Shown here: positions 1 to 13,189 of the stretch, piece after piece
Layout: every line of letters starts with the position of its first letter
Position numbering within the stretch: position 1 is the first letter of the stretch
Assembly: GCA_964007475.1 (NCBI GenBank)
Contig: OZ023275.1
Location: 39,861,381-39,925,380 of the forward strand
Source of the DNA: Hybos culiciformis
Lineage: Eukaryota; Arthropoda; Insecta; Diptera; Hybotidae
Direction: 5' to 3'
DNA: 64,000 nucleotides
The notes under the pieces: model-generated
What the model was told of the DNA's origin: nothing
Seen by the model: only the letters and a program-made list of their open reading frames with translations
Database searches by the model: none
Translations under genes and position numbers: made by a program

Positions 1-2099
1 AGTTGAATGCAAATATGTATATCATACGATGAGGTCTGATATGTCAAAATAAATTATGTAGATTTATCCTCACTATTCCGATATAATGATCTCTAACTTC
101 AAAAACTGTAGTATAAAATTTCTACGTAGAAAAAAAGTAATTTTCGTAAAAATAATATTATTGGAACAATATTGTCAGTTCGGCCTGATAAGATTCTGTA
201 TATCGAAAATTATTTCAATTTTATATTCAAGAAGCATTTTTATTTACTTTTATTTTTGTCAAAATAAAATAAAAATTTTCATATAAAACTTAATTATGAC
301 TCATTTACAGGCAAAAATTTCTTATATTTTATCAATATATAACTATACAAATAAAAAAATATCACCAGTCTCCTTAACAACAATAAAGTCTGATTATATT
401 GAAAATGAACAAACCAAATAATTATAAAATAACGTTGATAAATAAAATTAAGATATGAAAAATGGACATTAAATTTACTCAGGAGTGTTTACCTTGGGGT
501 AGGAAGAAAGAACAAATTTATACATATATATATATATATATATATATGTTTATATATAAAAAATAAATATATATATAATGTATATTTGTGTATATAACAT
601 AATATAGAGAAATAAAAACATAGAATTTAGTTTAGGTTAGATAAGAAGGACGAGGTCACGATGACGACAATTTATCTTACTGCAAAACAATATCAAGATA
701 TATATATATAATTTAGGTTACATAATTTTTATGTTATGTACCTTTTAATTTAGTTCATTTTGAGAACATTAAAATTTTATTTTTGTGAAAAATACAAAAA
801 TACAAAAAAATACAAAAAAATACAAAAAAAATATAAAAAAAAAGGAAAATGACAGAATTTTAAAGAAATATTTTATGTAGTATTCTTTTTTTTTTTTTCT
901 GTTATATACATTGGGGAATTTCGGAAACTTTTCCACATAAATTAAATTTAGAAAAAAAAAAAAAGATAAAAAATGAAATAAAAAAAAATATTATTAGATA
1001 TAAAATTTTGACTTTCAAAGTAACCACAATAAATTTGATAGATAGCTTATAGTCATATGGGAAAAATTAGAATGATTCGAATTTTGTTTTTTAACTTTAA
1101 GTTGTTACTAGACCCGAGCAAAATAAATTGGTTGATGTTAAAGAAAGAAAAAAACCTTTTTATATGACCTTTTTACTTGGGTTTTATTGAATACTTAAGT
1201 CGATTTTTCTTAAATGAAACAAACCTTAAAAAAGAAAATTAAATGAACCACTTAAGAGTTGTTTCTCTGAAGCAGGAAGGGTGTCATTTTAAAAGTAAAA
1301 TTTAGAATAAAATTTAAGAAAAGCATTTTTCAAAAATTCAGAATTAATATATTTGTTTAATTTTTTGTTATAAAAAATTATTGAAAAAGAAATATGAGGT
1401 TTGGGTATATAGATTCTAATAATAAAAATATATTTATGTGGAGACTTTATTTATTAAGGTTTATATAGGAGGACAATAAATAAAATTTCTAAACATAAAG
1501 AAAATTTAACTAAATGTCTCTAAACGTATTTTGTTTTTGATTATATTTTTAAATGTTTTTGAAATTTGTAAAGGCCTATAATTTCTTCAATATCTGGATA
1601 CAGAATTAATATTAAATTTTATGAGATTATTAAGTCTTTAGACATTATGTCGTTATTTCTGGTAAACTTTATCGCGTTTTGTAAACACGAAAAAAAAAAA
1701 TTTAAAATTAAACACACATCCATGAACACATTCGTACATACACAGAATATAATTAACAGAAGAACCAGTTTCCTAATAGGTTTTTTTTCTATTCATATAG
1801 TTTTAACCGCTTATATACGAAGAATATTTTTATGTATACATCCATATATAAAATGTATTTAGGGAAAATACATACATTATTTATAAAAAACCACTTTGGG
1901 ATGGAATTTTCACAAAAAAAAAAAAAAATTCTTTAGAAATTTTTGAAATTTATTACAATTATAATTATTTTCGGCATAAAAAATTATATTCAACATAATT
2001 TTATTACATTTTACACACTCTTTTATACCGAAGAAGTGTTAAGAGTATAAAACTAATGGCTTTTTGTCTCTGAGACAAATAGAAGGAAATATTTTTTTC
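1..2099. other. A+T-rich non-coding stretch
   Basis: No coding sequence, RNA gene or clear mobile element is visible. It contains a short TA dinucleotide microsatellite at 523-547, a run of imperfect aatacaaaaaa-type units around 790-840, and several poly-A and poly-T runs. The small open frames here (for example 86-286 and 1647-1862) are rich in F, I, K and Y and have no recognisable motif. It is probably intronic or intergenic. Confidence 0.7.
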
Positions 2100-2217
2100 T
2101 CTGCTCCGCACCGCGCCAATTATTAAGTTTTCTTTCTCGATCCTAGAAAACTTAAATTTTACTCTGCCCCCCAACAAATTTCCTCTAAGCTGGCCTCTAA
2201 GTTATTTTTACCCATAC
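2100..2217. other. GC-richer island next to a splice-like site
   Basis: This short block has more G and C than its surroundings, including CCGCACCGCGCC and a C-run. It holds a small inverted repeat, taagttttct at about 2124 against agaaaactta at about 2142. On the minus strand it lies directly downstream of an acceptor-like site at 2218-2220 and opens with a short frame that stops after 18 codons. It could be a degraded repeat, an unrecognised exon or a regulatory patch. I cannot tell which. Confidence 0.3.
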
Positions 2218-2241
2218 CTGTGAAACAAATGAAAAACTATC
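2212..2241 (-). other. Weak recursive-splice-like motif
   Basis: On the minus strand a T-rich tract ending tttgtttcaCAG is followed at once by GTATGG, so acceptor and donor consensus sequences abut with no exon. The donor half is not the optimal GTAAGT. In such T-rich DNA this could arise by chance, so it is a low-grade candidate compared with the one at 18372. Confidence 0.2.
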
Positions 2242-3660
2242 TATTTTTATATTTCTAATTTCTGCAAATAGAAAATTATTTGTTTTTTTGTTTTGACATT
2301 TAAAAATAATTTTTTTTTTTTTTTTTGTTATGTGGTGAGAAATTTCCAACAAAACAGGTACAAACAAAAATAATGATTAAAGATTTTCTTTTATTTTTTT
2401 GTTTCTACTTTTCTTTACTTTTTCTTTTAATAGTTTTTTTTTTGTATTTTGTTTTATAAATATAAGTTTTCGTCACGAAATCAATTTTATTTTTGTTACA
2501 CCATTTTCATGGTAAGAAATTTATTTATTATTTTATTTTTTTTATTTTTTTTTTGTATTGTGTTTGTGTTATTTCCACCTTTAAACATTTATTTATGGTG
2601 TTTTTTTTTTTCAATTTTGCTTGTTTTGTTTTTATTTTTTATTTATTTATTTATTTTTACTTAGCAAAACAGAAAAAAAAAATGAAAATAATAATATTCT
2701 GGTTTTTTTTTTGCTCGCAACAGAAGATGAAAATAAAAAAGCTCTTATTTTTCCGCTGAGAATTTTCAATTCACATTATTTTATTCAATTTTTTTTCGTA
2801 TTTTGTATTTCTTATATTTGTTTGCTAAATTATATTTGAAAAAAAAAAATGAAAAATGCAAATGAAAAAAATACAAAAAGAAAACAAATTATTTTTGTTT
2901 TTTTTTTTTTGTATTTCTTCGATGTTCGAAAAAAAATATTGCTACATAATTTCTTTAAATATTTTTTTTTTTTTGCTCTCTCTAATACTTGACTTTTTTA
3001 TTTTTTTATAATTTTTTTTTATTTTTTTTTTAACTATAAATGGTTTTTTATTTTTTTTTTATTTATTTTTATTTCAATTTATTATGAATTTTTTTTTTAT
3101 TTTAACTTTTTTTTTTCTGAAACATTAACTTTCAAGTTCATCCTTTTATTTTTTTTCTGTTATTTTTTTCTGTTATTTGCTTTAAAAAAAATAAAAATAA
3201 AAAAATTTTTTTTAAATATATTTTTTTTTCAATTTTTTTTTAAAAAGGATTTTTTCGTTAAAAGGATCTTACAAAAAAAAAAAAAAAAAACAGAAAAACA
3301 GAAAAATTGTATTATTTATTTCGTAAAAAAAAAAAAAACTTATATTGTGCACATTTTTATTTTATTTATTTTTATTTTTTTATTTTTAAATGTATAATTT
3401 TGAATAATATGTTTTAAAAGTAAAAAAAATAAAATTATTCATTTTCCGGTTTTTATAACTTTTAGCTTGCGTCAGTTGTTGTTTTGAAAAATATATATTT
3501 TTTTTCTATATCGCGTTGGTGTTTTAAAAGGCTAAAAAAAATACAAGAAATAAAAAACATTCTCTAAATCTAAAAGTTAAAAAAAAAAAAAAAAAAACAG
3601 AATTATAATAAAAAAGTTTAAAAAATAATTTATTACTTCTCGCGGAACAAAAAAAAAAAA
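2240..3660. repeat. Homopolymer-rich low-complexity zone
   Basis: About 1.4 kb is dominated by runs of 8 to 18 T, with A-runs towards the right end, broken by short mixed sequence. Open frames here (2449-2664, 2493-2759, 2621-2839) are almost entirely F, L, I and K and are composition artefacts. No inverted terminal repeats or flanking duplications were found, so this looks like slippage-driven expansion and not one inserted element. Confidence 0.75.
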
Positions 3661-6380
3661 AATATGCACAATCCCATAATCCGAAGTTTAAGTATACTAT
3701 ATAATATAACCCAAAGATTTAGCCTTTAGAAATTTATGTGTTTAAAATTTTTTTTTTACAAATTTAATTTATGTTAAAAAAATGAAATATAACAAAAAAA
3801 AAAATTTTGGTTAAAGTGTTAAAAACCGGAAAATTATTTAAGTATCAAATTAATCATTCTGATGGTTAGCTTAAGTTTAACCACCGGAACGAAACAATAG
3901 TCTTTCAGTATATATACTTCCATACACCTCCTTATAATTAAACTCTGTGTAATTTACTCAAGAATTGTCAATAATGATATAGGTGTCAAGTTAATCATCC
4001 TGCTGAATCTTAAGCACCAGGACGAGAAAAATAAACATTTGTGTTGAAACGTTTAAACAAAGGAAAGAACTAAATTAAAAAATCAGAATTCCAAGAATTT
4101 AAAAAAGAAAAGAAATTTTTCCCAAATAAAATTAGATTCTAATGAAATTTTTTATTTTATTTTATTTAGCCCTGAGTACAATTCAAATAAATTTTAAATA
4201 TTAGAAAGGATAATAATTGTTCTGCACGTCCTTTCGACAACGAAACAACAAAAATAACATCTTTAAATTCAAACGAGACTATATTTTGTAATTTTCGTGG
4301 AAAAAATATATCAATTCAAGCCATTTATTTATTTTTTTTTAAATTTTAATTTTGTCGTGTAAATTTTATTTTACAGAAAAAAAAACAGAAAAAACTTGCC
4401 CAGAAATAATGGCATTAAAATTTTGCTGACGATGACAGAGCTTATATTGAACATAATAAAATCCCAGTTAATCTTAATTCACGCACGGTAAATGTATAAT
4501 TAATGAAAATGGATTTTTTAACAAAAAAAAGCCAAAAAAAAATTAAATGAAAAATAAAATTCTCTTGACTCGCCATTAAAAACCTATGTATTGCTAATGA
4601 ACCACGACATTGAACAAATTATTAAAAATTTATTTTTAATTTTGATAATTTATTACGGATATATTTTTAATATAAAATTGGTAAACTATCATAAATAAAA
4701 TATTATCTGTACATATACTTAGTTGCAAAAAAAAAAAATTAATTTAATTTAAATTTTAAATGTAGGTATTCATTTATATAATATTAAAACGATATATAAT
4801 TAAATTAACGCTATATAAATTATAAATTTAATAATACCTATAATAAAAGCTTTTTTCTTTTCACAGATGCCCTGTGAATATAATGATGGTGAACTATTTA
4901 TAATTAATTTACCGCCCGCCGCCACTTTAAACAGAATTGTGAAACCCTTTATAATAATTATTTTAATGTGATTTTGTTATTCTGAGACAAATGTTCATTT
5001 CGGAGTGAAATACTGGAAAAATTATTAATATTTTACTTAATTTGAGTCCAGTTTTGCAATTTGTTAATAAAATAAATTTGGCATATAATGACATTGTCTG
5101 CCGATAAAAAAGGTTCATTTATTTTTTGTGAAATGACAGAAAAAGGAAAAAATATCAACAAGCTTTAATTTCAGATTAGAGCAAAAGTGTGAAAGTGATT
5201 TTGACAATTAAGGACCATATTTTGGAGTTTTTTAAATTTTCCGGAATTTTCTTCTAACCACACCTCAAACTGTAAACCGTTTGTGGTTAAATCATCGCAA
5301 AACTGTAGTTTTTATGACAAAAACCACCTGAAAATCATTATCGTTGAATATCATTCTAAAATCTCATTAATTCACATGTAACCACACCTCAAAATCGATA
5401 CAATTTATTCTGTTATCCACAGATTTGATTGTACCATCAATCCATTACCTTGGTCTTATTCATATTTCAATAATGTAAAGAATAAAAATAAAAAATAATA
5501 ATAAAACAACTTAGCATTTTTCTTTTGTAAGATCCTTTTAGTAGAAATTCTTTATCAATAATTTTTTATATTTTTGTTACATTTTTTCTAATTTCATTTT
5601 ATTTTCTTTGTACAAATACGAATTAATATTTTGTATCCTTTTTTTCTTAAATTATCCGTATCCATAATTTTTATGTTATTTTTCTGTTTTTTTTTTTATT
5701 TTATTTTATTTTCGTATATTTATGTTTTTTTTTTTATTTTGCGAAAACTCTTGTTTTTTTTTTTCGCAATTCAATTCCTTGAAAGATTATTTCTTTGAAA
5801 ATATTTAAAAAAAAAAAAAATTAGGTATATGTTGAAAATATGTTGAAAAAACACGTAACTATATTATTTTGTTTTTCCCGCTTTCGAAGGAACAAAAATA
5901 AGAAAGAATTAAATGAATGTTTGCTTTTATTTATGATTTTTTTTTTATATTTATTCCGAAAATAAATTAAAAGTTTTTCCCAAAAAAAATAAAAAAAAAT
6001 TAAATTGTTTTCCTTGTTTTTTTTTCCTTTTTTCTTCTAAGTAGAAAAAAAAAACATTAAAATTTTTTTCTCAGATTATTTTTTTTTGCAATATTGTCTG
6101 GAAAACTCACGTCCGCTTCGTAACCGTTTTCGTATTAAACTGAAAATTTTAGAAAAATTTATTCCTCAAAAAAAAAAAAATATCTACTTTAGTTAAAATA
6201 ATAAGAATAAATTTTCCACAGATGTTAATTTTTAAGATAGATAGATAGAAAATTTTGAACTTGGAACATTTTGTTTTTCGTTGTTGTTGTTATCCTGAGA
6301 GCAGAAAAGATTTTTTTTTTTTGCATTTATATGGTTCTCACCCATCAAAAAACATCATATGAATTTATATATATTATATA
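3661..6380. other. A+T-rich stretch with old direct repeats
   Basis: No gene is seen. Two diverged copies of a roughly 55-bp sequence start near 3845 and 3988; both contain a ttaatcat core and end in an accaccggaacgaaac-like or caccaggacgagaaa-like tail. A second pair, taaccacacctcaaa, occurs near 5257 and 5381. These look like worn internal repeats of unidentified elements. A small GC-rich patch (ccgcccgccgcc) lies near 4912. Confidence 0.5.
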
Positions 6381-6637
6381 CAGTGAATCCTCTTACAACA
6401 CGATATTGCTCTATATATCACCGCATATCACAAAATGAGAATCGTTTTTTAATTGCTTTGTACCGGACGTCGAAAAATTGTATAGTCAAAAATTATAAAA
6501 TATTAGTTTGACAGCAAATAAATCCGTATAATAAAACTATGTTGGAATTTATGTACACCTATGCCTGCTTGTATTGGCGCGTTTTAATGAGAGAACTCCT
6601 ACAGAACGAATCTACCGTGCTATAGAAGCAATTACTG
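6381..6637. mobile_element. TA-flanked MITE, pogo/Tigger-like ends
   Basis: The element begins cagtgaatcctcttacaac and ends with the near reverse complement (tctatagaagcaattactg as read), giving imperfect terminal repeats of about 20 bp that share cagt..aat..ct..a..cacg. A TA dinucleotide sits on each side, at 6379-6380 and 6638-6639. CAGT-type termini with a TA target are typical of pogo/Tigger elements of the Tc1/mariner group. That family assignment is inference from ends only. At 257 bp it has no coding capacity and would depend on a transposase supplied in trans. Confidence 0.6.
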
Positions 6638-8710
6638 TACTTACTTATTTCAATTTCAAGTTATAATGGATCAATTTCATCTTCTAAGAGTCTGTAGAAA
6701 AGGGAAAACTAAACATATTCCCTTAGAAATGTTGAACTTGGAATATAATTGAAACAGATGCTGGGAATTATAAAATATTACATGTATGAGTTTCCCCTTA
6801 ATAAATGTACATATATGTGAGATTATCAAATTTTGTATAACAAAAATAAAATAGAATAATTGTGATATTATGTGAAAAGTGGGGAATTTTTTTGTGGAGA
6901 AAAAATTTTCGTGAAAGAAATTTATTTGTATACGTATAGCCAAATTATAACAAAATTAGTTTCACTCAAAAATTTACAATTCATTAATAAGTTTTGATCA
7001 CAGCTTTTCTTTTTGAGATTTTTCAAGAATCTCGGAGAAACTAAAATATTTAATGATTTTGATAGTACAAATTGAGTTGAAATTCGCTTAGATATTAAAA
7101 ATTTAGAACTATTAGAGGCTTAATTAAGCTTTCACCAACCTGTGTGTGTATTACTTATCAATGAAAACCTTAACCTTAAAAATTAAAAAAAAAATGAAGA
7201 TACGTTTGAACTTGGCTTGAGTTAACAAACAATATTACAATAAAAGCAGTTAAACATTCCAAAGGCTAGAATTATTAATTTCACATACTGGCTTTACCTG
7301 GTGAAAAACAAAAGAGTTTTTTTTAATTATTATTTTTTCTAATTCAAAAGCGCAATTATTAAGTTTTATTAAGCGCACAAACACTTAATTCAAGTGAACA
7401 AGTTTATATTAATTATTTTCCAGTGTAGCCTTAATTTGTATTTTCAACTTAGTATGCCTAGTTTAATTTCTTAATTTCTTAGTGTAGAAAAAAAATTAAT
7501 AATCACATGGAAGTAAATACTCTTCACTTAAATTATAACTTTTCAAGAAGAAAAAAAACATAAAAACCTAAAGTCAGATTTCCTTCTGAAGATAACTATA
7601 CAATTCATCAAGTTTCAGTAAAGTGTACTTTTGTTTTAAATTTTTCTTATTTTTATTTTTTCTTCTTTCTTTTTTTTAAGTATACTAGAGTTGATTTTTG
7701 TTTCATTTACTTTGGAAAATTATCCTAAATGTTAGTATTTATATTCCTTTTTATTTCATACGTACAACATACCTACATCCTATCAGTATATAGTATACAA
7801 ATCTATATAACGTGATAACAACAATAATTAGACAGAAATAACTGTACCCCCAAAATGTATATGAAATTTCGCAGAATATGGAAATAAGTTAAGATTTTAA
7901 TGAATATTAAAATTTTATAGGTCACATAAAACGCAAAAAAAAAAAAAAAAAAACAGAAAAATTTCCACTAAGAGTAAAACTCTGGGAAAAACGGAAAAAA
8001 TCCTTGAACAGATTTTAAATTTAGGTACATATTCGGTTGGGAATGAAACAGGAAAAAAATAAAAAATTAAAATATTTGCAATTTTAATTATAAAAGTACG
8101 CATGTCATCTTGTTTACAGCTCTATCTGGTAGGAATTTTCTAAACCTTTAGACAATTTTCAATTTACATCCTTTAATTTAATGGACCATAATTTGCTATT
8201 GTATTGAATTTTTTTTTTTTTATTTCATATATTTTGTTTTTATTAACTAACAAATACAAAAAAAATGTTAAAGGAGCAAAAAGGAAAACTATTTCATTCA
8301 TGCGCAGAAGTTTTGTTTTGTTTAGTTAGTATGAAAATCTGACGTAAGAAATTTATTTCAACACATCAATGATTTTTTTTTTAACACATATCCGTGAAGC
8401 CACATGTTAAATAGAAAATGCATTTAAAATTTACCAAGTATGTACAATGTACATACTATATTTAATATTTTAATATATTTATAAATTGTTTTTTTTTTTA
8501 GTTTTTTTTTTTGGTTTCAATAAATATAAATATAGTTTCAAATTAAATATTAAATTTTCAAGTTAATACAATTTTTAATATATTTTTTTTGTCTATAGTC
8601 AGATTTTGTGTTGTGAAAAGAAACACTATCTTAAATCGCTCCAAAACTTTCATATATTTTTTAGTTTAATTTTTGAACCAAATAATATTCTCATGGAACG
8701 GTCTTTCGTA
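6638..8710. other. Non-coding A+T-rich stretch
   Basis: No gene or element is recognised. The minus-strand open frames at 6677-6943 and 7915-8103 show no known motif and are rich in F, I and K. The stretch includes a possible abutting splice motif at 7298 and several poly-A and poly-T runs. Confidence 0.65.
7292..7318 (-). other. Weak recursive-splice-like motif
   Basis: On the minus strand, actcttttgtttttcacCAG is followed directly by GTAAAG. The acceptor half has a good pyrimidine tract; the donor half is only moderate. No exon lies between them. It could be a ratchet point of a long minus-strand intron or a chance match. Confidence 0.25.
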
Positions 8711-9112
8711 CACCCAAAAAATTATGTACGTAATTCTCAAAAGATTTTTGTCTGTTGATGGTTCTTTTATCTGTATCTGTTGCAACTAACAAATTTAAAT
8801 GTAAAAGTGCCTACTCCAACATAATGTTTAGTTAAAATAAATACAAAGAAGGTTCTGTAGAATGACATGGTTTGTTGTAAACATCTGTTGAATTAACATT
8901 TACACTGTTTGACTGATAATTGACAAAATCAAAAAATTAGTTAGTAGGCACGTTTTACAAATAATTTTGTTGAAATTTTTTTTCTATTATTTTGAAAATT
9001 TATTTCTACAGACAAAAGTTACAGATACAGCCCTATTGGCCCCTTTCGAAAAGATTTATCTGTAAAAGTAACAAATATTTTTGTTCAAAAAACAGACAGA
9101 ATTTTTTGAGTG
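8711..9112. mobile_element. TA-flanked MITE with CACCCAAAAAATT ends
   Basis: The left end reads cacccaaaaaattatgt. The right end is its imperfect complement, acagaattttttgagtg, and TA lies on both sides (8709-8710 and 9113-9114). Inside, further mirrored pieces mention the same words (tgtctgtt, ttatctgta, acagacaaaagttacagata), so the terminal repeats are probably long and diverged. Its 402 bp hold no open frame. The element at 39856 has a similar CACCCA start next to TA, so the two may belong to one broad family. Confidence 0.6.
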
Positions 9113-12100
9113 TAGTATCAGCGATAATGGTTTTTTGAAAGCATGAGTGTAAACTTGCAAAATTTTCAGCCTGATCGTTGAAGGGGTGGGTTTTGTAAAA
9201 AAAAAGAAACAAATGTCTATTTTATTTTACAGAACACTCGAAATTAGACAAATTAACAAAAATCCTTTTTTATTTGATTTTATTAATATCCTCAGGAAAA
9301 ATTAACCAAAAATATTAATACCATTTTGCTTGAAGTAACATCAAAAAAAGATTATCAATCTTTTATATGCATTCATTTCTAACACTTTATAAATATACTA
9401 TACACAAGAGACTACAGATAGTTGCATGATGACGAATCAATGTCTTCTGATCAATAAAAAAAAAATATTTGCACAACAATATTGCATCACAATATTTTAT
9501 TTGATTGATATATATACATTGTAATGATAACAAAGTTGAGTTGCTTTCTTAATATATGCAATGAATACGTACCTGCAGCAAAATATCTTTTTAGATGTAT
9601 TTGACTTACCTGTAAAAAGTATATAATATACACATGAAACTTATCTTTACTCCATTATATTATTATATAGCGAAAATAAATACTATGTATTTTAAAAATT
9701 GCTTATTTGAGTTTTTTTTTATATTTCGCGAGAGAGATAAAGTTAAAAAGATTTTTTTTTAGTAATCATAAAAATGTTGTTGTAGAAAGACAATAGGAGG
9801 ACAATTTTTTATAGAAAGTAATATTTTTGAGTTATCTAAATTTTTGCTTTGATATAGCGTAACAAAACAACCGGCTAGTATTTCCTATTATCCTTATTTG
9901 ACCTATAAATGTTTTATTTTAAATTTGAACATCACAAAATTCTCTAAAATTAGTTTTAGAAATTAGATGGAATTAATTTCAAAGAAAATTTTAAATTATC
10001 TCGCTTTATTTATAAAATCTATTTTAAAGATAGTTGATTGATCTATAAATAACATTCCTATATATTTAATAAATTCACTTAACTTGTTTAATTTATAATA
10101 TTAATAAAAAATGTTGTAACCAAAGGAAAAATTCCAATTTTAAAGCATAGGGTCGTTATTATACATAAACCAAAACCAGCACCAGAACAAGATTCCCGTA
10201 CATTGGGTCAACATTATTCTGTTTCAGATTCTTATCTATATATAAACTAGTGACATATTCTGGGGCTAAAAGCAGGTTCCAATTCTGATTCTTATAATGT
10301 AAAAACAATATTTTATCAGCTAACAGCAATAATAACATAAAGGTTTTCATTGTAAAGGGAAATACAAGAAATAAAATTATGTTTAACTGTTAAATAAGTT
10401 ATCAATTTCACGGCAAAGAATCAAATATTATAAATTTATTTAAATATTTATAAGCTTAATATTCACTTCAAAGAACATAAACCTTATTATATTTCATAGT
10501 AATCAACTAAAAGATTTTTGTTTTTTCAGACAAACACACAGAAAAAAAATTATTTTCGCTCATGATTCTATATCGATTAATAACTTATTCATAATATAAT
10601 TTAATAAGTACTATCTTTTTTTTTTTAATTAAACCCAATACCATGGTAATGGTACTGGAACTAAAAATTAAATTTTCTGACAATTTTTTCAATCTCTGTA
10701 TAAAAGAAATCCTGTAAAAAGATACATGTATTAGTTTGTCCTTGATAATTAATAAATGAATAATTTCCCAATGAATAATATTAAATCGCTTATTACTTAA
10801 TGCTATAAAAATTTATAAAACAGCCATACTGTGATCGTAGAGAAAATATACTTGCGTTATTCATAATTTTATTTCTTACCTGATAATTTACATATTTCGA
10901 AAGCCCCTTTAATGAAGTTGTGCTCACTAAAACACTACAGGTGTACAGTAATTACATATATTAGAATATTTTAAGAATTTTCCATAAGCAGCACTTGAAA
11001 ACATTTTTTTTTTCTATAAGAATTTTTAATTTAAACTTTTCAATTAAAATATTTTCGTATACCTTAATAGTATTAACAGATTTATTTACGAACTTAGTTT
11101 GATGCTTATTCAGCCTTGAAGAACAGAATATATATGTTAAACAAAAAATCTTGTAATTCATAAGTTGAATTGTATATACAACATATTAAAACTTTTCCGA
11201 CGAACATGAAAAACAAAATTCACAACAACAACAGCAAAATTATTCAGTTGGAAAAAAAAAAGTTTTCTTGAAAAATTCAATGAAAACAAGTGGAAATTCA
11301 AACAGATGAAAATCAAAAACGAATTGTTTTGTGTTTTCTTGCTGTTTTCTTTTTTAATTAAAAAACTATTTTTTATCTGATCTGTTCTGTTGGAATAAAA
11401 GAAAATCAAAATAACATTTTGATATTATTAATATTAATTTCTAAAGAATTTTATAAAATTATATAGTTTTAAGAAAGTTCTTTTCGACAAGTTCTGAATT
11501 ATAAAAGAAAATTATACTTATATACAAAGTTTCTGTGGCCAATGGTAATACAGTATTTTGCATGTAGTATGAATTTTTGATAACTGATTGAAGAATATTG
11601 TTTATCCACCTTCCTGACTAAAATACAATTCTAATCTAAAAGCTGTTATAATACATTAGGTATGCTTTAATTAAAATTAGAATCCTCGAATTCCAGCTAA
11701 GTCTATTTTCATCTTTCTTGAGTTTTCTTAAACTTAAACTTTTGTAATTCTAGTTAATACTCGACGTTTTTCTTCTTGCTTTCTTTTTTGATATAAAATG
11801 TTTGATTTTAACCATAAAAATGTAAAGGCTGGTGTTTGTAATTCTAGCTGTTATACAAGAAATAAAACAAAATGAAATAAAGTGCGTTTTCAATTTCTGG
11901 TTCTATAATTTTTCTATAATTTTTAAGTGCTTTTATTTCGCGACGAAAACAAAAAAAAAAATTCAAAATCCTAAAAGTAAAAAATCATATTTCCATTTTC
12001 ATCAATCTTTAACTTTGACGTTTCGTAGATTATTTATTGAAAAAAGAAAATGAATTTATATATATAATATATCAGAAAAACAAAAATAAACCAGATTTTC

Positions 12101-12880
12101 TTAGGAAAAAATAAAATTCCAAAAGCATAATTCAAAAATTTGGTAGCATCTGTTTTAAGGAATAAAATGATAAAATATATAATTTTTAATACATATATTT
12201 TTGCTTGTCAATACGCATTTGGAATTCAAAATAATATTCTATATCCCATTGCGAATACCCTGTCACAATATTGTACAGTAAAAATCAGTTTCTATTTAAA
12301 TATTTTTTTTTATTCATTCTTATTTTATTAAAATGGAAAGTATAAATATACTTATTTTCTTTCTTATAATATAAGAAATCATTATTCGAGGATACGTTTA
12401 TGATTTCGAAGAACAATTATCGGAATGGCACGCAATTTTAACAATAATTTTTTGGCATTTATGTAAAGCTTAAAGTTTTTGAAGTCCAACACGAAAATCG
12501 AAAATTAAATCGAATATTAACAAATTATTTGTCAGAAGTTTATTTTTATGACAAGATAACTAATTAAAGGAGTACTTATTTGAAAATTTCGGAAATTAAA
12601 TGAACTATGCAGTAATAAAAACAGTGCTAACAAATCAATATTTAGTATTTTTTCTGTGGTGTTTGTTATTTTCTTCGACATTTATCTATAATCAAAGTAA
12701 TGTACATCTATTTATAATCAGTGCAATGTACATTCTATCACTAATCAGTAAGGAACTTTGTTTATCAAATTAAAATCAATTAGTTGTTGATTAATAATGT
12801 TAATTAATATTGTAAGTTTAAAATAGATTACCCTTCTTATTGTGACTGAAGTTGAAATAATAAATTTTAATGCGCATGGC
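9113..12880. other. Non-coding stretch with a splice-site cluster
   Basis: No recognisable gene is seen. It contains the minus-strand micro-exon candidate at 9573-9609. The minus-strand frame at 10159-10350 starts with a hydrophobic leader-like MKTFMLLLLLA but has no other support. The frames at 10961-11409 and 11832-12331 are low-complexity and unconvincing. Confidence 0.55.
9573..9609 (-). other. Possible 37-nt micro-exon / ratchet exon
   Basis: On the minus strand, ttatatactttttaCAG (ending at 9610) is followed by GTAAGT at 9609-9604, so an acceptor abuts a perfect donor. Thirty-seven bases into the minus-strand reading, CTGCAG is followed by a second donor, GTACGT, at 9572-9567. This is the arrangement of a recursively spliced exon: an acceptor, an exon that starts with donor sequence, then another donor. 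Two frames through the 37 nt are open, but the piece is too short to identify. Length and sites are read directly; use as an exon is inference. A chance arrangement is possible in such A+T-rich DNA. Confidence 0.3.
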
Positions 12881-13060
12881 TTCGGTAAGTTGTATTTACA
12901 TTCGCAAATTTAGCTCGGTAAATGGTCCATTACATGCATCAATACACATGCAATTATAGAGGAATGTAAATTGTATTTACATTTCCCTGTGATGTAAATT
13001 GTATTTACATTGCTCTATATTGTATTTACATTCTTCATTTTGAACTGCGTAATACTATAA
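12881..13060. repeat. Cluster of palindromic TTTACATT units
   Basis: The word tgtatttacatt occurs about four times within 180 bp. Two occurrences are preceded by the complement, giving near-palindromes of the form atgtaaattgtatttacat at about 12965 and 12993. No target duplication was found. It may be a decayed end of a repeat family or a cluster of binding sites. Confidence 0.5.
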
Positions 13061-13189
13061 ACAAAAATAATATCACTCACACTCACAATATTTCAAACAG
13101 ACAAATACCAAAAAAAAAAAAAATTGCAAATGTATACCTCTCACATGCATCATATCAATGTCAATCAAAGCTTAGTTTATAATGCTAAA

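Noticed and set aside
10159..10350. Minus-strand frame with a leader-like MKTFMLLLLLA start
   Set aside because: It has 63 residues, no downstream domain, no splice or promoter support, and low complexity at the C-end (LVLVLVLV). A chance hydrophobic start is more likely.
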